From Lithobates sylvaticus (Eukaryota > Chordata > Amphibia > Anura > Ranidae), in the NCBI GenBank assembly GCA_028564925.1, contig CM053031.1, positions 93,274,273 to 93,338,272 on the forward strand: a DNA stretch of 64,000 bases, written 5' to 3'. Positions 36,766 to 49,248 of the stretch are shown here, in pieces; positions within the stretch are counted from its first letter, which is position 1; the number at the start of each line of letters is the position of its first letter. Below the pieces are notes generated by a model. The model did not search any database. It saw only the letters and a list, made by a program, of their open reading frames with translations, and was not told the DNA's origin. Made by a program: the position numbers and the translations under genes.

Positions 36766-38249
36766 AGAATGGAGAAAAGACCAGTTTTGCGGCACTTTCA
36801 AATCGCTGCCCATTCATTTCAATAGGCAGGGGCATTTTTGGGAGCGCTATTTACAGCACTCCCAACCCGCCCCAGGATGCTGCTTGCAGAACTTTTTCTA
36901 ACGTCCCGCAAGCGCATCGCTGCAAAGAATGGGAGGCAGTTTTCAGGCGCTTTCTAGGGGTTATTTCTAGTAATTACTAAGGCAGTGAAAACTGATCAAA
37001 TCGCCTGTGCAAAATAATGGAAAGCCTGAAAACATGACCTGTCGGCGGGGTGCCTTGAGGACTGGAGTTGAGAAACACTGCTATAGAGTGATATGCTTTG
37101 TTCACATTTCATGTCCAAGGTTTACAAACACTTTAATACATTCCCTGCTTTAACCACATGCCGACCGGGCCATAGCCGAAAGTCGGCTTATTCTGGGAGG
37201 GCGTCCATGGACATGGGATGTATACATTCCTTGTGACAGTAATAAAAGTGATTAAAAAAAATGGATGATGTCACACGTGGACCATGCCAGCGATGTATGC
37301 TGAATTGCGCATATGCAGCTAATTTGTTTTTTGTTTCTTATGCCGGAGAATGCTGTGGATTTTATTGCAGAAGAAAACACATTGCAATAAAGAGAGCAAA
37401 ACCCAACAGAAAAACTTTAGTTCCACTTCAACCACTTCAGCCCCGGAAGGATTTTTTGCGCTACAAAAATAAATGTCCCCCAAAAATATATAAAAACACA
37501 TTTTTTTTCCTCAGTTTAGGCCGATACATATTCTTCTACATAATTTTGGTAAAAAAAAATCGCAAAAAAGTGTTTGATTGGTTTGCTGCCTCAGTGTGAA
37601 CCGTCCCTGGTTTAAACCTTTTAAAAATCACTGTGCATGAAGTGAAGCTTTTAAAATTACAGGAAATGTATGCTTTGTTTCATAAAGTGAGATAGACTGG
37701 GTTCTTTCTGTCCTGTACTTTTCTTATGTAGTTGCTTCACTTCTGTTTCCATCTATGGTTTGTTTTCCAAAATGATATAGTGCTGACATATTCTACAGCG
37801 CTGTACAGAATACTGTCATAAATAGAGGACTGCTGGTCAGGGCCTGGAGGATTGACACCTGGGGTCTATGAGGCTGTCATGAAATGTATGATTTTGATTT
37901 TATATACATAAGAGAGAGAACCACATGTGAATAAGAAAGTGAATGTTTGCTTCTTATGGAAGAATATGGAAGCAAAACCATGCACGCTTGAGGAGAACAT
38001 TAAAATGCTATATATATATATATATATATTAAAAGATTGTGGAAACAAACTAGTGTCGGGGGATTTGTATATAGTGTATACCACATTTAACACTGACTAA
38101 TGCAGAGTTGCAATGCAAGGAGATCAGCTAAAAGTAGTTGGATCTGTATGTGCATTATAATTAATCGAAATTAGTCGATTAAAAAAAAAATCGATCACGA
38201 AAATTTTAATCAGTAACAGTATGTGTGTGTGTGTGTGTGTGTATGTGTG
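36766..38249. other. Intron 1 stretch with fragments
   Basis: Contains a hAT end scrap at 37044-37080 ('gtgccttgaggactggagtt', 'gagaaacactg'). A TTAA-class fragment lies at 37430-37605 ('ccacttcagccccggaagg', 'cctcagtttaggccgatac', 'ttgattggtttgc'). A (TA)n near 38012-38030 and (TG)n at 38222-38242 are also present. No gene. Confidence 0.45.
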
Positions 38250-39190
38250 GCACTAACCCCGAAGAAGCTGCTGGTTTTGTTTTGGGCTTACCATTACCTC
38301 ACCTGCTCGCTTCTGTCTCAGAGGTCCCGTTGGAAAGTGGCACAAAGAATGTTAGTTCTGACACTTTGTCCTTTTTTTCCTCTTTTATTTAGAATTAACA
38401 CAAAGTCCTTCAATAGAGGGTTAAGGGGAGTTCAGGCACATGATGATTTCGGGTTAGAGGTATACTTCAGATCCAGAGGACAAACAGCTCCACTGACTGG
38501 ATCCAGCAGCCACCGGATAAGCCTCTCACTTGACCTAGCAGCCGGTGCAATGCTCAACAAAGTCTCTGCCACAGACTTGTATATTAGACTAAAACACTCT
38601 TAAGAGATCTTGAGAACTGCCATACAGTACCAGTTTCTTGCAGCCGATCTGGCGATACTGTATCGGTGTTGATCTGGGTTGCGTCCTCCAACTGAGTTTC
38701 CAGGCTCCTCCCAGAGATACCAGTCTTGCGCTTGGTCCTCTCCTAGAAAAGTCCTCCCCTGGATCCTCCAGTTTCTAGGCCTCTCCCCGCAGGCGAGACA
38801 GCACCGGACCACCCCTGGATCAGTAGGCCCTGAGACTTTTTTTTTCTGGGCCTACCCTTTCAGTTGCATAGCCAGCCGGCCCGAGGCACAGGATCTTGCG
38901 ATGCGCACCCCAGGCCAGGAGGGCCATGAGGTCGGGGTCGCGGACCCCGGAAAGGAAAGAAGAGCAATCCTCTCACAAAAGAGAGACCACAAAAAATGGC
39001 CTCGGTACCTTAAATACCCTCTCCCAGAAGCCACAGCAGGAAAACACTCCCACTGAGCTATTTCCAAGCAGAGGTGGTATCTAATACATCCAGCTTGCTG
39101 CATCTCCACACTTACCGGCGGTGACAGCGACACCTATGGTCAAGTGGAAACCAGTGCAACCCAGCTGAACTGGCACAGAAAACATAACTT
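38250..39190. repeat. Long dispersed repeat, copy B (LTR-like, family unknown)
   Basis: Diverged relative of 16030-17195 in the same orientation: 'gggcttaccattacctcacc', 'caaagtctctgccacagact', 'ggcgatactgtatcggtg', 'ccttaaataccctctcccag', 'cccagctgaactggcacag'. Its ends are not defined. Confidence 0.4.
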
Positions 39191-39279
39191 TTCATAATAA
39201 TTAGTCTGAGCCCAACTACAGCTTCAGATGACTAAATTTGAACAAAACAATAGCGTATAATATTTGTAAATTTACATTA

Positions 39280-39525
39280 ATCCCTGCCCTCAAGGAGTTT
39301 ACAAACCAAGTTCCCTAACTCAATTTCATACATACACTTACTAGGGCCAATTTAGACAAGCGCTAATGTACCTACCAGCATGTCTTTGGGGAGTGGGAGG
39401 AAACCAGGGTACCTGGAGGGAACCCACACAGACAGAAGGATAACATGTAAACTCCAGGCAGGTAGTACCATGGTTGGGACCCTAGAGCTGATAGTGCTAA
39501 CCATTTAGCCGCTGTGTTGTCCTAT
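39280..39525 (-). mobile_element. V-SINE, reverse copy, diverged
   Basis: The reverse complement contains the V-SINE core, 'ggagtttacatgttatcctt', 'ggtttcctcccactcccca' and 'aaagacatgctgg', and a head resembling 'ggctaaatggttagcactat'. It ends about 80 bp before LRRFIP1 exon 2. More decayed than the copy at 15196. Confidence 0.78.
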
Positions 39526-39605
39526 AACTAGTAATGATAGTGGATGTTTTTAGGGGATTTCTATTTAAAGCCCCCTGGATAATTATTATGGCTTTGTTTT
39601 GACAG

Positions 39606-39692
39606 GCAGAGGCAAGGTTGGCAGCAAAGAGAGCTGCACGGGCTGAAGCAAGAGAAATTCGAATGAAAGAGCTGGAGCGACAACAGAAAGAG
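39606..39692 (+). CDS. LRRFIP1: LRRFIP1 coding exon 2
   Basis: Acceptor 'ttgttttgacag', donor GAG|GTAAAA, 87 nt, phase 0 at both ends. It encodes 29 residues containing the highly conserved alanine/arginine-rich '[17 protein letters not shown]' and ending in QQKE. This is the family's most diagnostic segment. The helix is strongly charged and probably begins the coiled-coil interaction region. Confidence 0.97.
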
Positions 39693-40826
39693 GTAAAAAC
39701 AAACTATACACAGATCCCTGTTTTGTATACACAATGTTACTTTTCTGCTTCCTTTTTTACATTTTTGGGTTGGGGGGGGGTGAGCCTGTGTTCTGCACCT
39801 TCATCTAAAGCTAAACTTCAGGTAAATCGCTAAATACACAGATGAAATTATATATAAATTTAAAATGAATTTGAGGTATGGATAATTTTACATGGTTACA
39901 TTGATCCAGCTTGGACCAATGTATTTACCATGCCTGGCTGATTCCCCCTGCAAGCTGGAAATCACTGAAGTAGACGCCTATTCCAGTGATCTCCATCTGC
40001 TTCCGGGTCCCATGCTAAGCGGCTGCCATGCTGCTTACTGAACACAGATGTTTACCTGCTTGCCATTCAGAAAACGCTTTGCATTTTCTTGGTGAGTGAA
40101 AATAGTTTTCCGATTGGTCAAGATGTAGATCATGACATCACCGCCCTGCCTCTCCATCTTATTGAATCAGAGAACATTTTACATTCATTGAGAAAATGCA
40201 AATCAATCTCTGAATGGTGCCCATGCACAATGAGTGACCTCCTGTGTTCACAATGCAGCCACTTCACCGAACCTATGCAACAATATCCATACCCGGAATT
40301 CATTGTTAACCTTCCAAAGGATTTGTATATGTGACTTCCTGATCTAAAAGCTACACAGCTTTTCTTGTTAAAAAAAAAAAAAGCTACACAGCTATGACAC
40401 ACCGGCAAACAGCCCTGGCAGAAGAGGGGCTCTGTAGGGTTCTGTAGGTAACCATGTACTTTAATTCATCCTTATTCATCCTCCTGTATGGGCAACATAT
40501 ACCCATTTCTAAACTCCTCCTTGTGTAGTAGATGCTGGCCTAGCATCTCTTAGAAGAAGGTGAAAAGGCAAATTAATATGCTTGCAATGGACTACTTTTT
40601 TTAGCCTTTCCAAAGACACTTTGTTTCCAAAATGGCATTCAGCAACAAACCAAAAAGTTTTTTGGTTTTGCTTGTTATCAGGAATTTCTAACAATAACCC
40701 CCCAAGACTGTTTCTACCCAGGGTCAGTTTCTTCATACAGACCTGTAACCGTGGTCCAAAGATGTTATTCATGATGCTTGTATAGTAGTTTTATCTTTAT
40801 TTTTTTTTCCACACTGCTAGACAGTG
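39693..40826. other. Intron 2 proximal part
   Basis: No further exon found. 39930-40320 looks like decayed repeat with an open frame of about 80 codons lacking similarity. Nothing else recognised. Confidence 0.4.
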
Positions 40827-41095
40827 TAAGCTAGCCATACACACAGACTTCTCCATCCAGGTTAAACTGCATAGATGGAGACATCATCTTTACTATTGTA
40901 TTCAAACAGTCGTGACATCCATGGCTGCTTGAATTCCTGAACAGTAACTCCATCTGATAGTTGCAGTTACTGTTTAGCCACTTGGCTTCTTTAAATCTTC
41001 AAAGTTTGTTGAGCCAAGTGGTGCTGTCAAGGCTACCCACAGCTTTAATTTTTGCAAATTTCACAGGAATTCAAGCTGTGTATGGTATGGCTAGC
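40827..41095. mobile_element. MITE, 'taagctagccatacac' type
   Basis: Left 'gtaagctagccatacacaca' and right 'gtgtatggtatggctagctta' are inverted repeats. Its right end coincides with the TTAA at which the next element inserted. A similar motif 'taaagctggccatacactc' lies in inverted-repeat arm 1 near 33480. Confidence 0.7.
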
Positions 41096-41099
41096 TTAA

Positions 41100-42112
41100 C
41101 CACTTCAGCCCCGGACCAATTGGCAGCCAAAGGACCAGGCCCCTTTTTGCGATTCGGCACTGCGTCGCTTTAACTGACAATTGTGCGGTCGTGCGACGTG
41201 GCTCCAAAACAAAATTGGCGTCCTTTTTTTCCCACAAATAGAGCTTTCTTTTGGTGGTATTTGATCGCCCCTGCGGTTTTTATTTTTTGCGCTATAAACA
41301 AAAATAGAGCGACAATTTTTAAAACAATGCAATATTTTTTGCTTTTTGCTATAATAAATATCCCCAAAAAATATATAAAAATTATTTTTTTCCTCAGTTT
41401 AGGCCGATACGTATTCTTCTACATATTTTTGGTAAAAAAAATTGCAATTAGCAATTATTGATTGGTTTGCGCAAAAGTTATAGCGTTTACAAAATAGGGG
41501 ATAGTTTTATAGCATTTTTATTAATATTTTTTTTTTTTACTAGTAATGGCGGCGATCAGCGATTTTTTTTTTTTTTATTGGGACTGCGACATTATGGCGG
41601 ACACATCGGACATTTTGACACATTTTTGGGACCATTGTCATTTATACAGCAATCAATGCTATTTAAATGCATTGATTCATGTATAAATGACAGTTGTAGT
41701 GAAGGGGTTAACCACTAGGGGGAGGGGAGGGGTTATGGGCTGTGACGTGTGTGTTTTTTTTTTTTACATTAGGGGGCGGGGCTGACGTCTGACGTCATTG
41801 ATCGGCTTTCCTGATGAGCGGGAACAGCCGATCAACGACAGGCAGAGTAGGAAGCGCGGGGAGAGGTTTGTTTACACATACCTCTCCCCATTCTTCTTCA
41901 GCTCCGTAACCCGATCGCGGGACACCAGAGGCGATCGGGTCCGCTGGTCCCGCGGCCGCGGTCACGGAGCTCCCGACCGGGTCGCGAGCACGCCGCTGTC
42001 GGCGCGCACGCGACCCACAGGCAGGCAAATGCACGATCACGTACAGGTACGTGATTTTGCCTGCCCGTGCCATTCTGCTGACGTATATATGCAGTGGCCG
42101 GTCGGGAAGCGG
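41100..42112. mobile_element. TTAA-class non-autonomous transposon, uninterrupted copy
   Basis: Flanked by TTAA (41096-41099 and 42113-42116). Ends 'ccacttcagcccc' and 'gggaagcgg' are short inverted repeats (CCACTTC and GAAGCGG). It is about 1.0 kb and non-coding, with a GC-rich right third. It is the reference for the fragments at 3489-7421, 7540-8995, 35285-36297 and 37430-37605. TTAA targeting points to piggyBac or Kolobok mobilisation. Confidence 0.72.
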
Positions 42113-42116
42113 TTAA

Positions 42117-42652
42117 AGTAAAACTATAGGCTAAACATTTTCGTTTTCATTTTGGATAGTGTAAGGGAGGATTCTCACCCCTGTAAGGTTTATTTTTTCT
42201 CTTTATCCCATTGCAGAGATTTCCCTTCACTTCCAGTCCCACAGCAAAAACAGGAAGTGATTTGAAATCTCTGCAAATTAAGGTAGCATACTAGCTCATT
42301 ATGAATGACTTACCTGAGAACGAAGCCCCCGAAGCGACCCTTATCCACGATCTTCTGCGCCGCCATCAAGCCCAGAGTGACTTCCGGGTCTCACTGCTCC
42401 AGCGCTGTCATTCGCTGGAGCGGCGATGACGTCACTCCTGCGCAGGAAAGCGGCATATCGCCGTGATCTCGGCATGCGCAGTGCGCCTGCGCGCTGCTGT
42501 CTACGGCGCATGCGCCATAGACCGCGATGCCTGTTTTTTTCTAAATATCTCCTAAACCATGTAGGTTTAGGAGATATTTATTGGACCTACAGGTAAGCCT
42601 TAATCTAGGCTTACCTGTAGGTCAAAGTGGTTTGTAAGGGTTTACAGCCACT
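42117..42652. mobile_element. TTAAAG-type MITE
   Basis: The right TTAA (42653-42656) is clear, preceded by 'gtaagggtttacagccact'. The left end is probably the TTAA at 42113 shared with the previous element ('agtaaaactatagg'). The body 42290-42640 is close to 3580-3940, including the 'aaatatctcctaaaccatgt' hairpin. Confidence 0.6.
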
Positions 42653-42705
42653 TTAAGAATCCATTGCATTCACACAGCTAGGTACCTACCAATAGCCCCT
42701 AAAAG

Positions 42706-42929
42706 ACATTGGGGTTTATTTACTAAAGCAGGAGAGTGCAAAATCAGGCTCACTTCTGCATAGAAACCAATCAGCTTGTAACCTCAGCTTGTGCAATTTA
42801 GCTTTGGCAATAAAACCTGGAAGCTGATTGGTTTCTATGAAGAAGTGAGCCTGATTTTGCACTTTTCAGTTTTAGTAAATAAACCCCCATTGTCAGGCAA
42901 TATTATTTTTTTTTTTTTTTTTTTTTTTT
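42706..42929. mobile_element. Palindromic MITE followed by poly-T, between 13-bp direct repeats
   Basis: Left arm 'ggggtttatttactaaagca' ... 'catagaaaccaatcagctt' pairs with right arm 'aagctgattggtttctatga' ... 'ttagtaaataaaccccc'. After the right arm come about 25 T. The sequence 'tagcccctaaaag' occurs exactly at 42693-42705 and 42930-42942. Confidence 0.8.
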
Positions 42930-42942
42930 TAGCCCCTAAAAG

Positions 42943-43484
42943 TATAGTATACAGTATATGTTTGTGATGTGCTAGGAATGTATTTATGCAAATGTGTTTA
43001 GTCTGGGTGGTATGTTTTAACCCAATATTTTGAATTTGTTTCATACAGTTTTACATCTAGCTTATTTACCTTACCTTTCTTACACAAAATTGAAATATGG
43101 AGTTATTTTTGCTTAGGACCACCAAGCTTTGTTACATCACATGGCTGCTTGAACAAAATTCTGTTAACGTGTTGGTGATTCTTTCTTGTCTGCTTCAGTG
43201 CCAGTTGCTGGATCATGGTTATATTTTTTACAGTTCATGCCTGCAGACAGTTATAGACATTTTCTATGCCTAGCGTAAATTTTTCTGCGCTGAGGGTGCT
43301 GCACATGCCACGTACACCTTGCCATACATGTGAATGGCTGTACATTGCCTTACTCTTGTAAATGGTGGTACAGTATAGTTCTTTGCAACATGTGCACTTC
43401 CCCAGGCATGGAAAGCTCCTGGAAATGTATGCCAAGGATAGAGAATTCCTACAACTGTACTTGAGCATGAACACCTAATCTGGA

Positions 43485-43486
<2 letters not shown>
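42943..43486. other. Intron 2 stretch, no recognised feature
   Basis: No exon or bounded repeat seen. Confidence 0.4.

Positions 43487-43573
<87 letters not shown>
43487..43573. repeat. (TA)n microsatellite at inner edge of arm 2
   Basis: About 43 TA units, followed by 'cacatacatacatacacac' and '(cata)n'. It is the counterpart of the TA run at 33652-33780 but shorter. Confidence 0.97.
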
Positions 43574-43579
<6 letters not shown>

Positions 43580-43627
43580 CATACATACACACACATACAT
43601 ACATACATACATACTTACTTTTTTTGT

Positions 43628-44326
43628 ATGTATGTTTTAAATCTAACCGATTCCACATCTATGCTACATAGTAATTTTTCACCTTGCTCTTTTGATTTTA
43701 TTTATTTCTTAAGTTGAGGGATGCCGGAGGGGGTGTTGGGGGAGATGGCAGACAGGGCCACCCACTTGGTGAGTGTATGGCCAGCTTTACTGTCACATGT
43801 ACAATTTTTAGATGACCATATGATCCCATTAACTGAGTTAACACAGCACACTCTTGTGTTCCTAAGCCATCCACAAAATAAATGCATATTTTAATAGCTA
43901 CCTCAATGCTTGCTGTCTGTGGTTCGCAAGTTCTGCACTAAGTATACCCTGTAATGTTTAAGAATCATTAGATTATGGCATCTGTATATGAATGGACTTT
44001 GCAGTCCCTGAATTTAAATTAACTTTTCCAGTTTTCAGCCTGGGTTGGTCATTTGGCTATTCTTATATTTGCTAGGTGTCTGAATGTATTAGCAGATTGT
44101 TTGGAATCCTTCTATAGGATGCCTAACTTCAAAATGGCAAGATGCCTCTAGAAACTATACCAAACCAGCAGTAGTGTTTTAATTAAACAATAGAGTTGTA
44201 TTAAGCATAGTTCAATTAGTTGTTTTATAAATATGGGTATCTCAGTCTAAAGCAGAAATAAACCCCTTGATTGAACCGTTTGCCTAAACCAGTGTTTCTC
44301 AACTAGTGTTTGGTGTTCTGCCCATT
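43628..44326 (-). repeat. Inverted-repeat arm 2
   Basis: Reverse complement of 32941-33651, near-identical through about 700 bp. It includes the start of the hAT-like element whose remainder continues intact to 44759, which arm 1 lacks. Confidence 0.9.
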
Positions 44327-44759
44327 TTCAAGGCACTGCTCTCTAAAATGTCCAAAAACAAAACAAATAGATTTACATAACGCAGCAACATTCACACATG
44401 TAGGACACCCAGCGTTAGAGGGGAATTATTCTTCCAAAGCAACACCTTTGCACACTGGTACTGACTAGTATTCCAATGTCTCTCTTCTCCCTCACTCAGC
44501 TAATATGACCCCAGTGCTGATGGAGAGGGACAAACCAAGATACTGTGCAGGTGCGCAACGCCCTCCTTATCAACCAATGACATCATAGGTTATTGGGATG
44601 CCAGCAGTTAGAAGGTTGTAATGGTGCACAATGAAAACCCGTGGCTTTGTGTAACTAAAAGGCAAGCTTGATTAACCTGCAGGCTTGTATACAATTTTTG
44701 GGCCATTGTTAGACATTTTGCCAAGGCAAAACCAGAAGGCACCCTGGTTGAAAAGGCTG
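44290..44759. mobile_element. hAT-like element with CAGTGTTTCTCAAC terminus
   Basis: Left 'cagtgtttctcaactagtg' and right 'ggcaccctggttgaaaaggctg' are the paired termini of a common vertebrate hAT-derived MITE. 8-bp flanks 'gcctaaac' and 'cattagca' do not match, so the duplication is lost or the ends are shifted. Confidence 0.72.
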
Positions 44760-45106
44760 CATTAGCAGTTGTATTCAAAGCATGCTGTGAATGAGAACTC
44801 TCACTCTGTCAAGCCATCAAATGTCTGGTGTTATAACTGACCGCACGTGTATCACTATGCAAATTGCAGATCAAACAGGGACCAAGTTGGGAGTTTCTTT
44901 GGCTGGAAAGTATAGGAGGGTTTAGTTTTACTTTAAGGACCCATTCACAGCCATATGTGTTCAGTAGTTTTCCCCAATGCATTCACAAGGCAAATTGCCT
45001 TTCCTGTCCAAGTGTTTCAGTTGAAGTGCACTATAATGGATGTACCATGTGAATAATACAAGTCCGTTAATTTACTTATTTCTTGTTTGTTTCATTGAGA
45101 TTGTCT

Positions 45107-45403
45107 TAAGGCTCCATGCACATTGGCTTAAAAATTGCTGCTTCTACAGGAGTTTTGTGTTTTTCCTGTAGAATTGCTCAATGTTATCCTATGTGTCCAT
45201 GCTCATTTAGGACGATTGCAGGAAAATTTTGAGAATGTTTAGAGGCAGAAAAAAACCCTTCTGGTTCGCATTTCAAATTGGAGCTTTCTGACAGAAAAAA
45301 CTCTAAACTCTCCTAAACTCTGTACAAAAATGCTCTATATGAGCGTTTTTTTCTGCCAAGGGAGCTGGTGTTTTTTTTAAAGCCCAGTGTGCATGGAGCC
45401 TTG
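45107..45403. mobile_element. MITE with AAGGCTCCATGCACA ends
   Basis: Left 'taaggctccatgcacattgg' and right 'cccagtgtgcatggagcctt' are inverted repeats about 297 bp apart. Confidence 0.78.
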
Positions 45404-47544
45404 CACATCAAGTAAAGAGGGAATGGCTTCCCAGGAAGAGCAGCATGACACATACATACTTTTTCAGCTCCTCTGACATTAAATTCATCAGGTGAGCCTT
45501 AAACTTGCATAGAGGAGATGTGCAGAGGCAGACATGAATGAAGAATCCAAATCACCCACAAGGCCCATTTCCTGCCAATAAAGCCCAATATAATGTGGTT
45601 GAAATGTTACACCCTATAGATGATGTAAATTGGTTTAAAAGATGGATAGGTACACTATATTATCTACCCTTTGCCTGTTTTTTTTTTCCTTTTGGACTGT
45701 TTAGTAAAGTCTGAAATAGTTATTTGCAAAATGGCTGCAACATTGAAATTCCTGAGAAAAAGGGTTGGTCATGCTAGTAAAGTATTTCTGCACCTATTAT
45801 ACAGTTTTCTGAAATCCTTCCTTATCAGGCAACCAGATAAGAAAGAGGAGGAGGAGAAGCTACAAGCTGAGCTGAAGGAGAGAAGGTGCTAGAAGTCTTA
45901 GTACAGTTATTACTCAGCGAAGAAATGTTATAGCAAGAAGGATTTTTAGATTCATCATTGTCTACTTGGGAGGTGATACCAGTAATAAAAATAGTATCAT
46001 ATCATAGGATATGTAACATTAGTTACTACTTAAGATACACCTTAGCTATCAGACCTTTTTTTTTTTTTTTTTGGATGACTGATTATATATTATGAATAAC
46101 TGTTGTTGCTAGAAGTATATTGCTTGATTACAAGTCAGAATCATTTACAGCTCCTATCAATCTTCCTGCTCTGCTAGGCAATGGATTGATGTTGGAATCG
46201 GTATAGTGTGGATAATGGCTTTGATAAGTGCCCATTTTATGTTCTTAAATCTTAAAAGTATTTAATCCTGAAACTGGTCATTCTATTCATGATGAATCAA
46301 GAAATTACTTTGAAAGAGAAATATGGGAATTATTTATTTTCTTAAAATCATGCTTGCCTAGATGCTGTATCTGTCCCCCACCGGGTCTAAGGCTTAGAAC
46401 CAAGTGATCAAACAGAGCAGATCGCTTAGTTTTTACTGCTTCCTGAGTAGAGAGCTAGTGATTGTCAGATTGTCAGTCCCTCCCTGAGCTCGCTGGACTG
46501 TGGAGGGGTGGAATCGGCTGCCTCAGCCTCTCAGCGGCTTGCTGAGAGGCTGAGCCGGGTGCTGGCCCACCCATGTGGCTGCAATCTTTCCTGAGCCTGG
46601 ACCGGCTCTGTGACGTCAGCCGACAGCGGGCTTCAGCCCATTGCCTGCTGAAAATGGGTCACAGGAGCGCAAAACGATCTGCACGCCTGTGATCCACAGG
46701 AAAAACGCAACCAGCCGAGCTTTGGCTGTACTTCTCCTTTAAAGTTACAAAGTGGAGAGCCTTATGGTACTACAGTATGCCAATTTTTCATGGATTAACT
46801 TGAAAATGTATTTCTAAAACTGTACCATTAAACCCCGGGCATAATTCTGGTGCATGCATTGTATTTTAATAATCTAGATTATTTCTGAAGAATTTACTTC
46901 TTATAGACGTTAAAGCTGAGTTTTAGGCAAACTGCTAGAACCACAGATGACTTGCATATAAGGGATCATTTTACCTGCCAAAATATATTTTGTTTCTCTC
47001 CTTCCATAAATGAGTTTTACACAGTACAGCCCTGTATGGAAATGCAGGATACCTGACATTTTGGTGCTGCAGTCCAGTAACACCTGCAGGTGAATGGACG
47101 GTAAAAGGAGAAGCAACACATTGATGGCACTTTGTCACTCTGTGCTCTCCTATTCGCTTTTTGCACTACAGCACAAGAAATTGGGTTCCTTTTGCTGCTT
47201 CTCCCTCCCCCACTCTGAGCTCTGCTGTGGCACTGCTGACACCAAGTAGAATTTAAATACTTGCACTTCTTTCTTTAAAAATGCTTTTAAGAGGTAATAA
47301 TAAATACATATTTGCATTAATTTGTGTATTCTATTTGCCTAGAGTTATGCTTCATTAGTATGGGCCTGATCCCGCACTAGCAGAGCACATGTTATGTCTT
47401 TATACCATTATTATAAAAGACTGACAGCTGCTGCCCAAAGGTGTGCCCCTGTGCTCCTTCATCCAGAGTGAGGGCATTCTAATACAGGAAATGTTACTGG
47501 CAAGATCACCAGGTGAAAACAGAGGAAAATATATTTATGTTTTT

Positions 47545-48112
47545 GGTTTCGAGTTTAAAAACATTCTAGCTTACCTGTACTGAAGTATGTCTGATGTCAT
47601 GCAGGCCGCGGGATCCATAAGAAATCTTCTGTGCGTTGATGACAGGACCTCATCCTGGCACTGAACTTCGGCACTGAGGGAGTGAATAGATTTGGCTCAC
47701 TGGGGAGAACACAGTAAAAAAAGCTCCCTCTCATCCATTGAGAATAGCCAGTGCATAATGTACCTGATCTGTAAATCAATGTAGCTCAATCTGTAAATGG
47801 GTAAGAGAACCTTATCGTTCGTTCGACTTTCCTCCATTCACAGATCAAGCTTCATGCAGTGTAAACAATGCACAGCCTATTCTCAATGGATGAGGAGGGG
47901 GCGGGTCCCCGTTGGGAGCTTCTTCTATTGAATTCAGCTCAGACACCCCCAGGATCCGAGGTTCAGCACCAAGGAAAAGGAGAATTTCTCTGGGATCCTG
48001 CAGCCTGCACTACGTGGAACATACCACATTACAGGTAAGTCACTAAAGCTGTAGGGAAAATGTTTTTTTATTTTTTTTATTTTTTTTTTTTTTAGCTAAA
48101 CCTCGGCTTTAA
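47545..48112. mobile_element. MITE-like unit
   Basis: Left 'gagtttaaaaacattctagcttacctgta' type sequence pairs imperfectly with right 'ttacaggtaagtcact' ... 'aacctcggctttaa'. The inner blocks 'agggagtgaat' and 'caatggatgag' also pair loosely. Borders approximate. Confidence 0.45.
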
Positions 48113-49230
48113 ATATCCTGCCTGATATTTTTCTATTATTGGTTTGGGATGGTAGTGTAGGGCTGATTCTTTCCTGAGATGTGATCACTTTTACAAGTGT
48201 TTTTGTTCTTTGGCATGTAAGAGTGGCAGATTCTTCTCTCACAACCCCTCCTGCTTCCATCCGATTAAGTCATTAGCTTCCTCTCTGTATAAACACATAG
48301 GGGGAGGGAGGAGTATTACCTGTCTTTGTAGCTCTCAGTGACTGGACGGGAGTGCTCAGACCTGTCTGGTTGGTTATAATAGCCACCTTTGTTTATGTAC
48401 AGTTGTGCAACTATATTAAACCTTGCAGGCTGGGAAACTCTGCTTTATTCACTAATAAGAGAACCATTAGGCTGACATTGCACATACTGCAAACCTCCAT
48501 ATAGAGAATTTGTCAGAGCTGGGTGGGTAATATGTTAAGGAAAAAAAGGAAAACTTTTTTTTTTAGAAGAGTTTACAAAGAGCCTATTGTGTTCTTTACT
48601 ATAGACCTGAAAATGGGCAGCCTGGCACATTAACAACAAGAACATTTACATCTCTAGCTCTGGTTACTTGTAACAGGAGTCTGCAGCACAGCTCAAATCA
48701 CAGACCCAGTGGTATACTCTAGATTTGTCATGTGCCAGCCTGACCTAAATTGTACCCTTGATCCTGCCAATCCCAAGTGTTGGAGGCTGAGGGGTTGTCC
48801 ACACCCCCTCTCTTAGGATTGTGTATATATAAATGTCTCCAGGCCTCCATGAAAGATTCCAGAGATAGCAGGTGCCCTGCGAGGAGATTGACTGTCTATA
48901 TCCACACCATATTTAAACACCTCCCAACACAGAGAACCGTCTCCAGGAGAGATTGTTTGCAGCTTCTTTTTTGTAACTGAGGCAACCGTGAGAAATCCGA
49001 CTCATGATCTCTTTCTGCTGACTTACTCCTCCGATATTATACTGCAAACGTTTACTTTACTCACTGGAAACACAGGGACAGAGTAGCAATTGATGTAATA
49101 ATCCCAGTAATGCATTGGACACGCGCACAAAAAAAATAGCTGTAGCTTTACATTCCTTTTAGCTGGACTCATCTGACACTATAACTCTGCTTGTTTCCCT
49201 CTGACTCTTCTCTTTTCTCTCTATATACAG

Positions 49231-49248
49231 ATCTACCAGGTTCAGAAG
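49231..49248 (+). CDS. LRRFIP1: LRRFIP1 18-nt microexon (IYQVQK)
   Basis: The acceptor 'ctctatatacag' and donor AAG|GTAATG bound 18 nucleotides encoding IYQVQK, matching mammalian LRRFIP1 isoforms that contain IYQVQKKYYGL. It is in phase 0, so it can be skipped without a frame shift. At six codons it is too short for ordinary gene finders. A microexon usually depends on intronic splicing enhancers; the preceding pyrimidine tract is strong. Confidence 0.92.

Larger units (their letters stand above)
44760..49230. other. Intron 2 distal part
   Basis: Contains the MITE 45107-45403 and MITE-like units at about 46400-46745 and 47545-48112. 45838-45892 has a charged open stretch discussed under rejected items. 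The remainder is unremarkable intron. No RNA gene seen. Confidence 0.4.

Noticed and set aside
45838-45892. Charged stretch 'KKEEEEKLQAELKERR' after a possible acceptor 'cttccttatcag'
   Set aside because: It would suit a coiled coil, but entering from exon 2 in phase 0 gives a stop after three codons and the donor is weak. Probably chance or an old pseudogene scrap.
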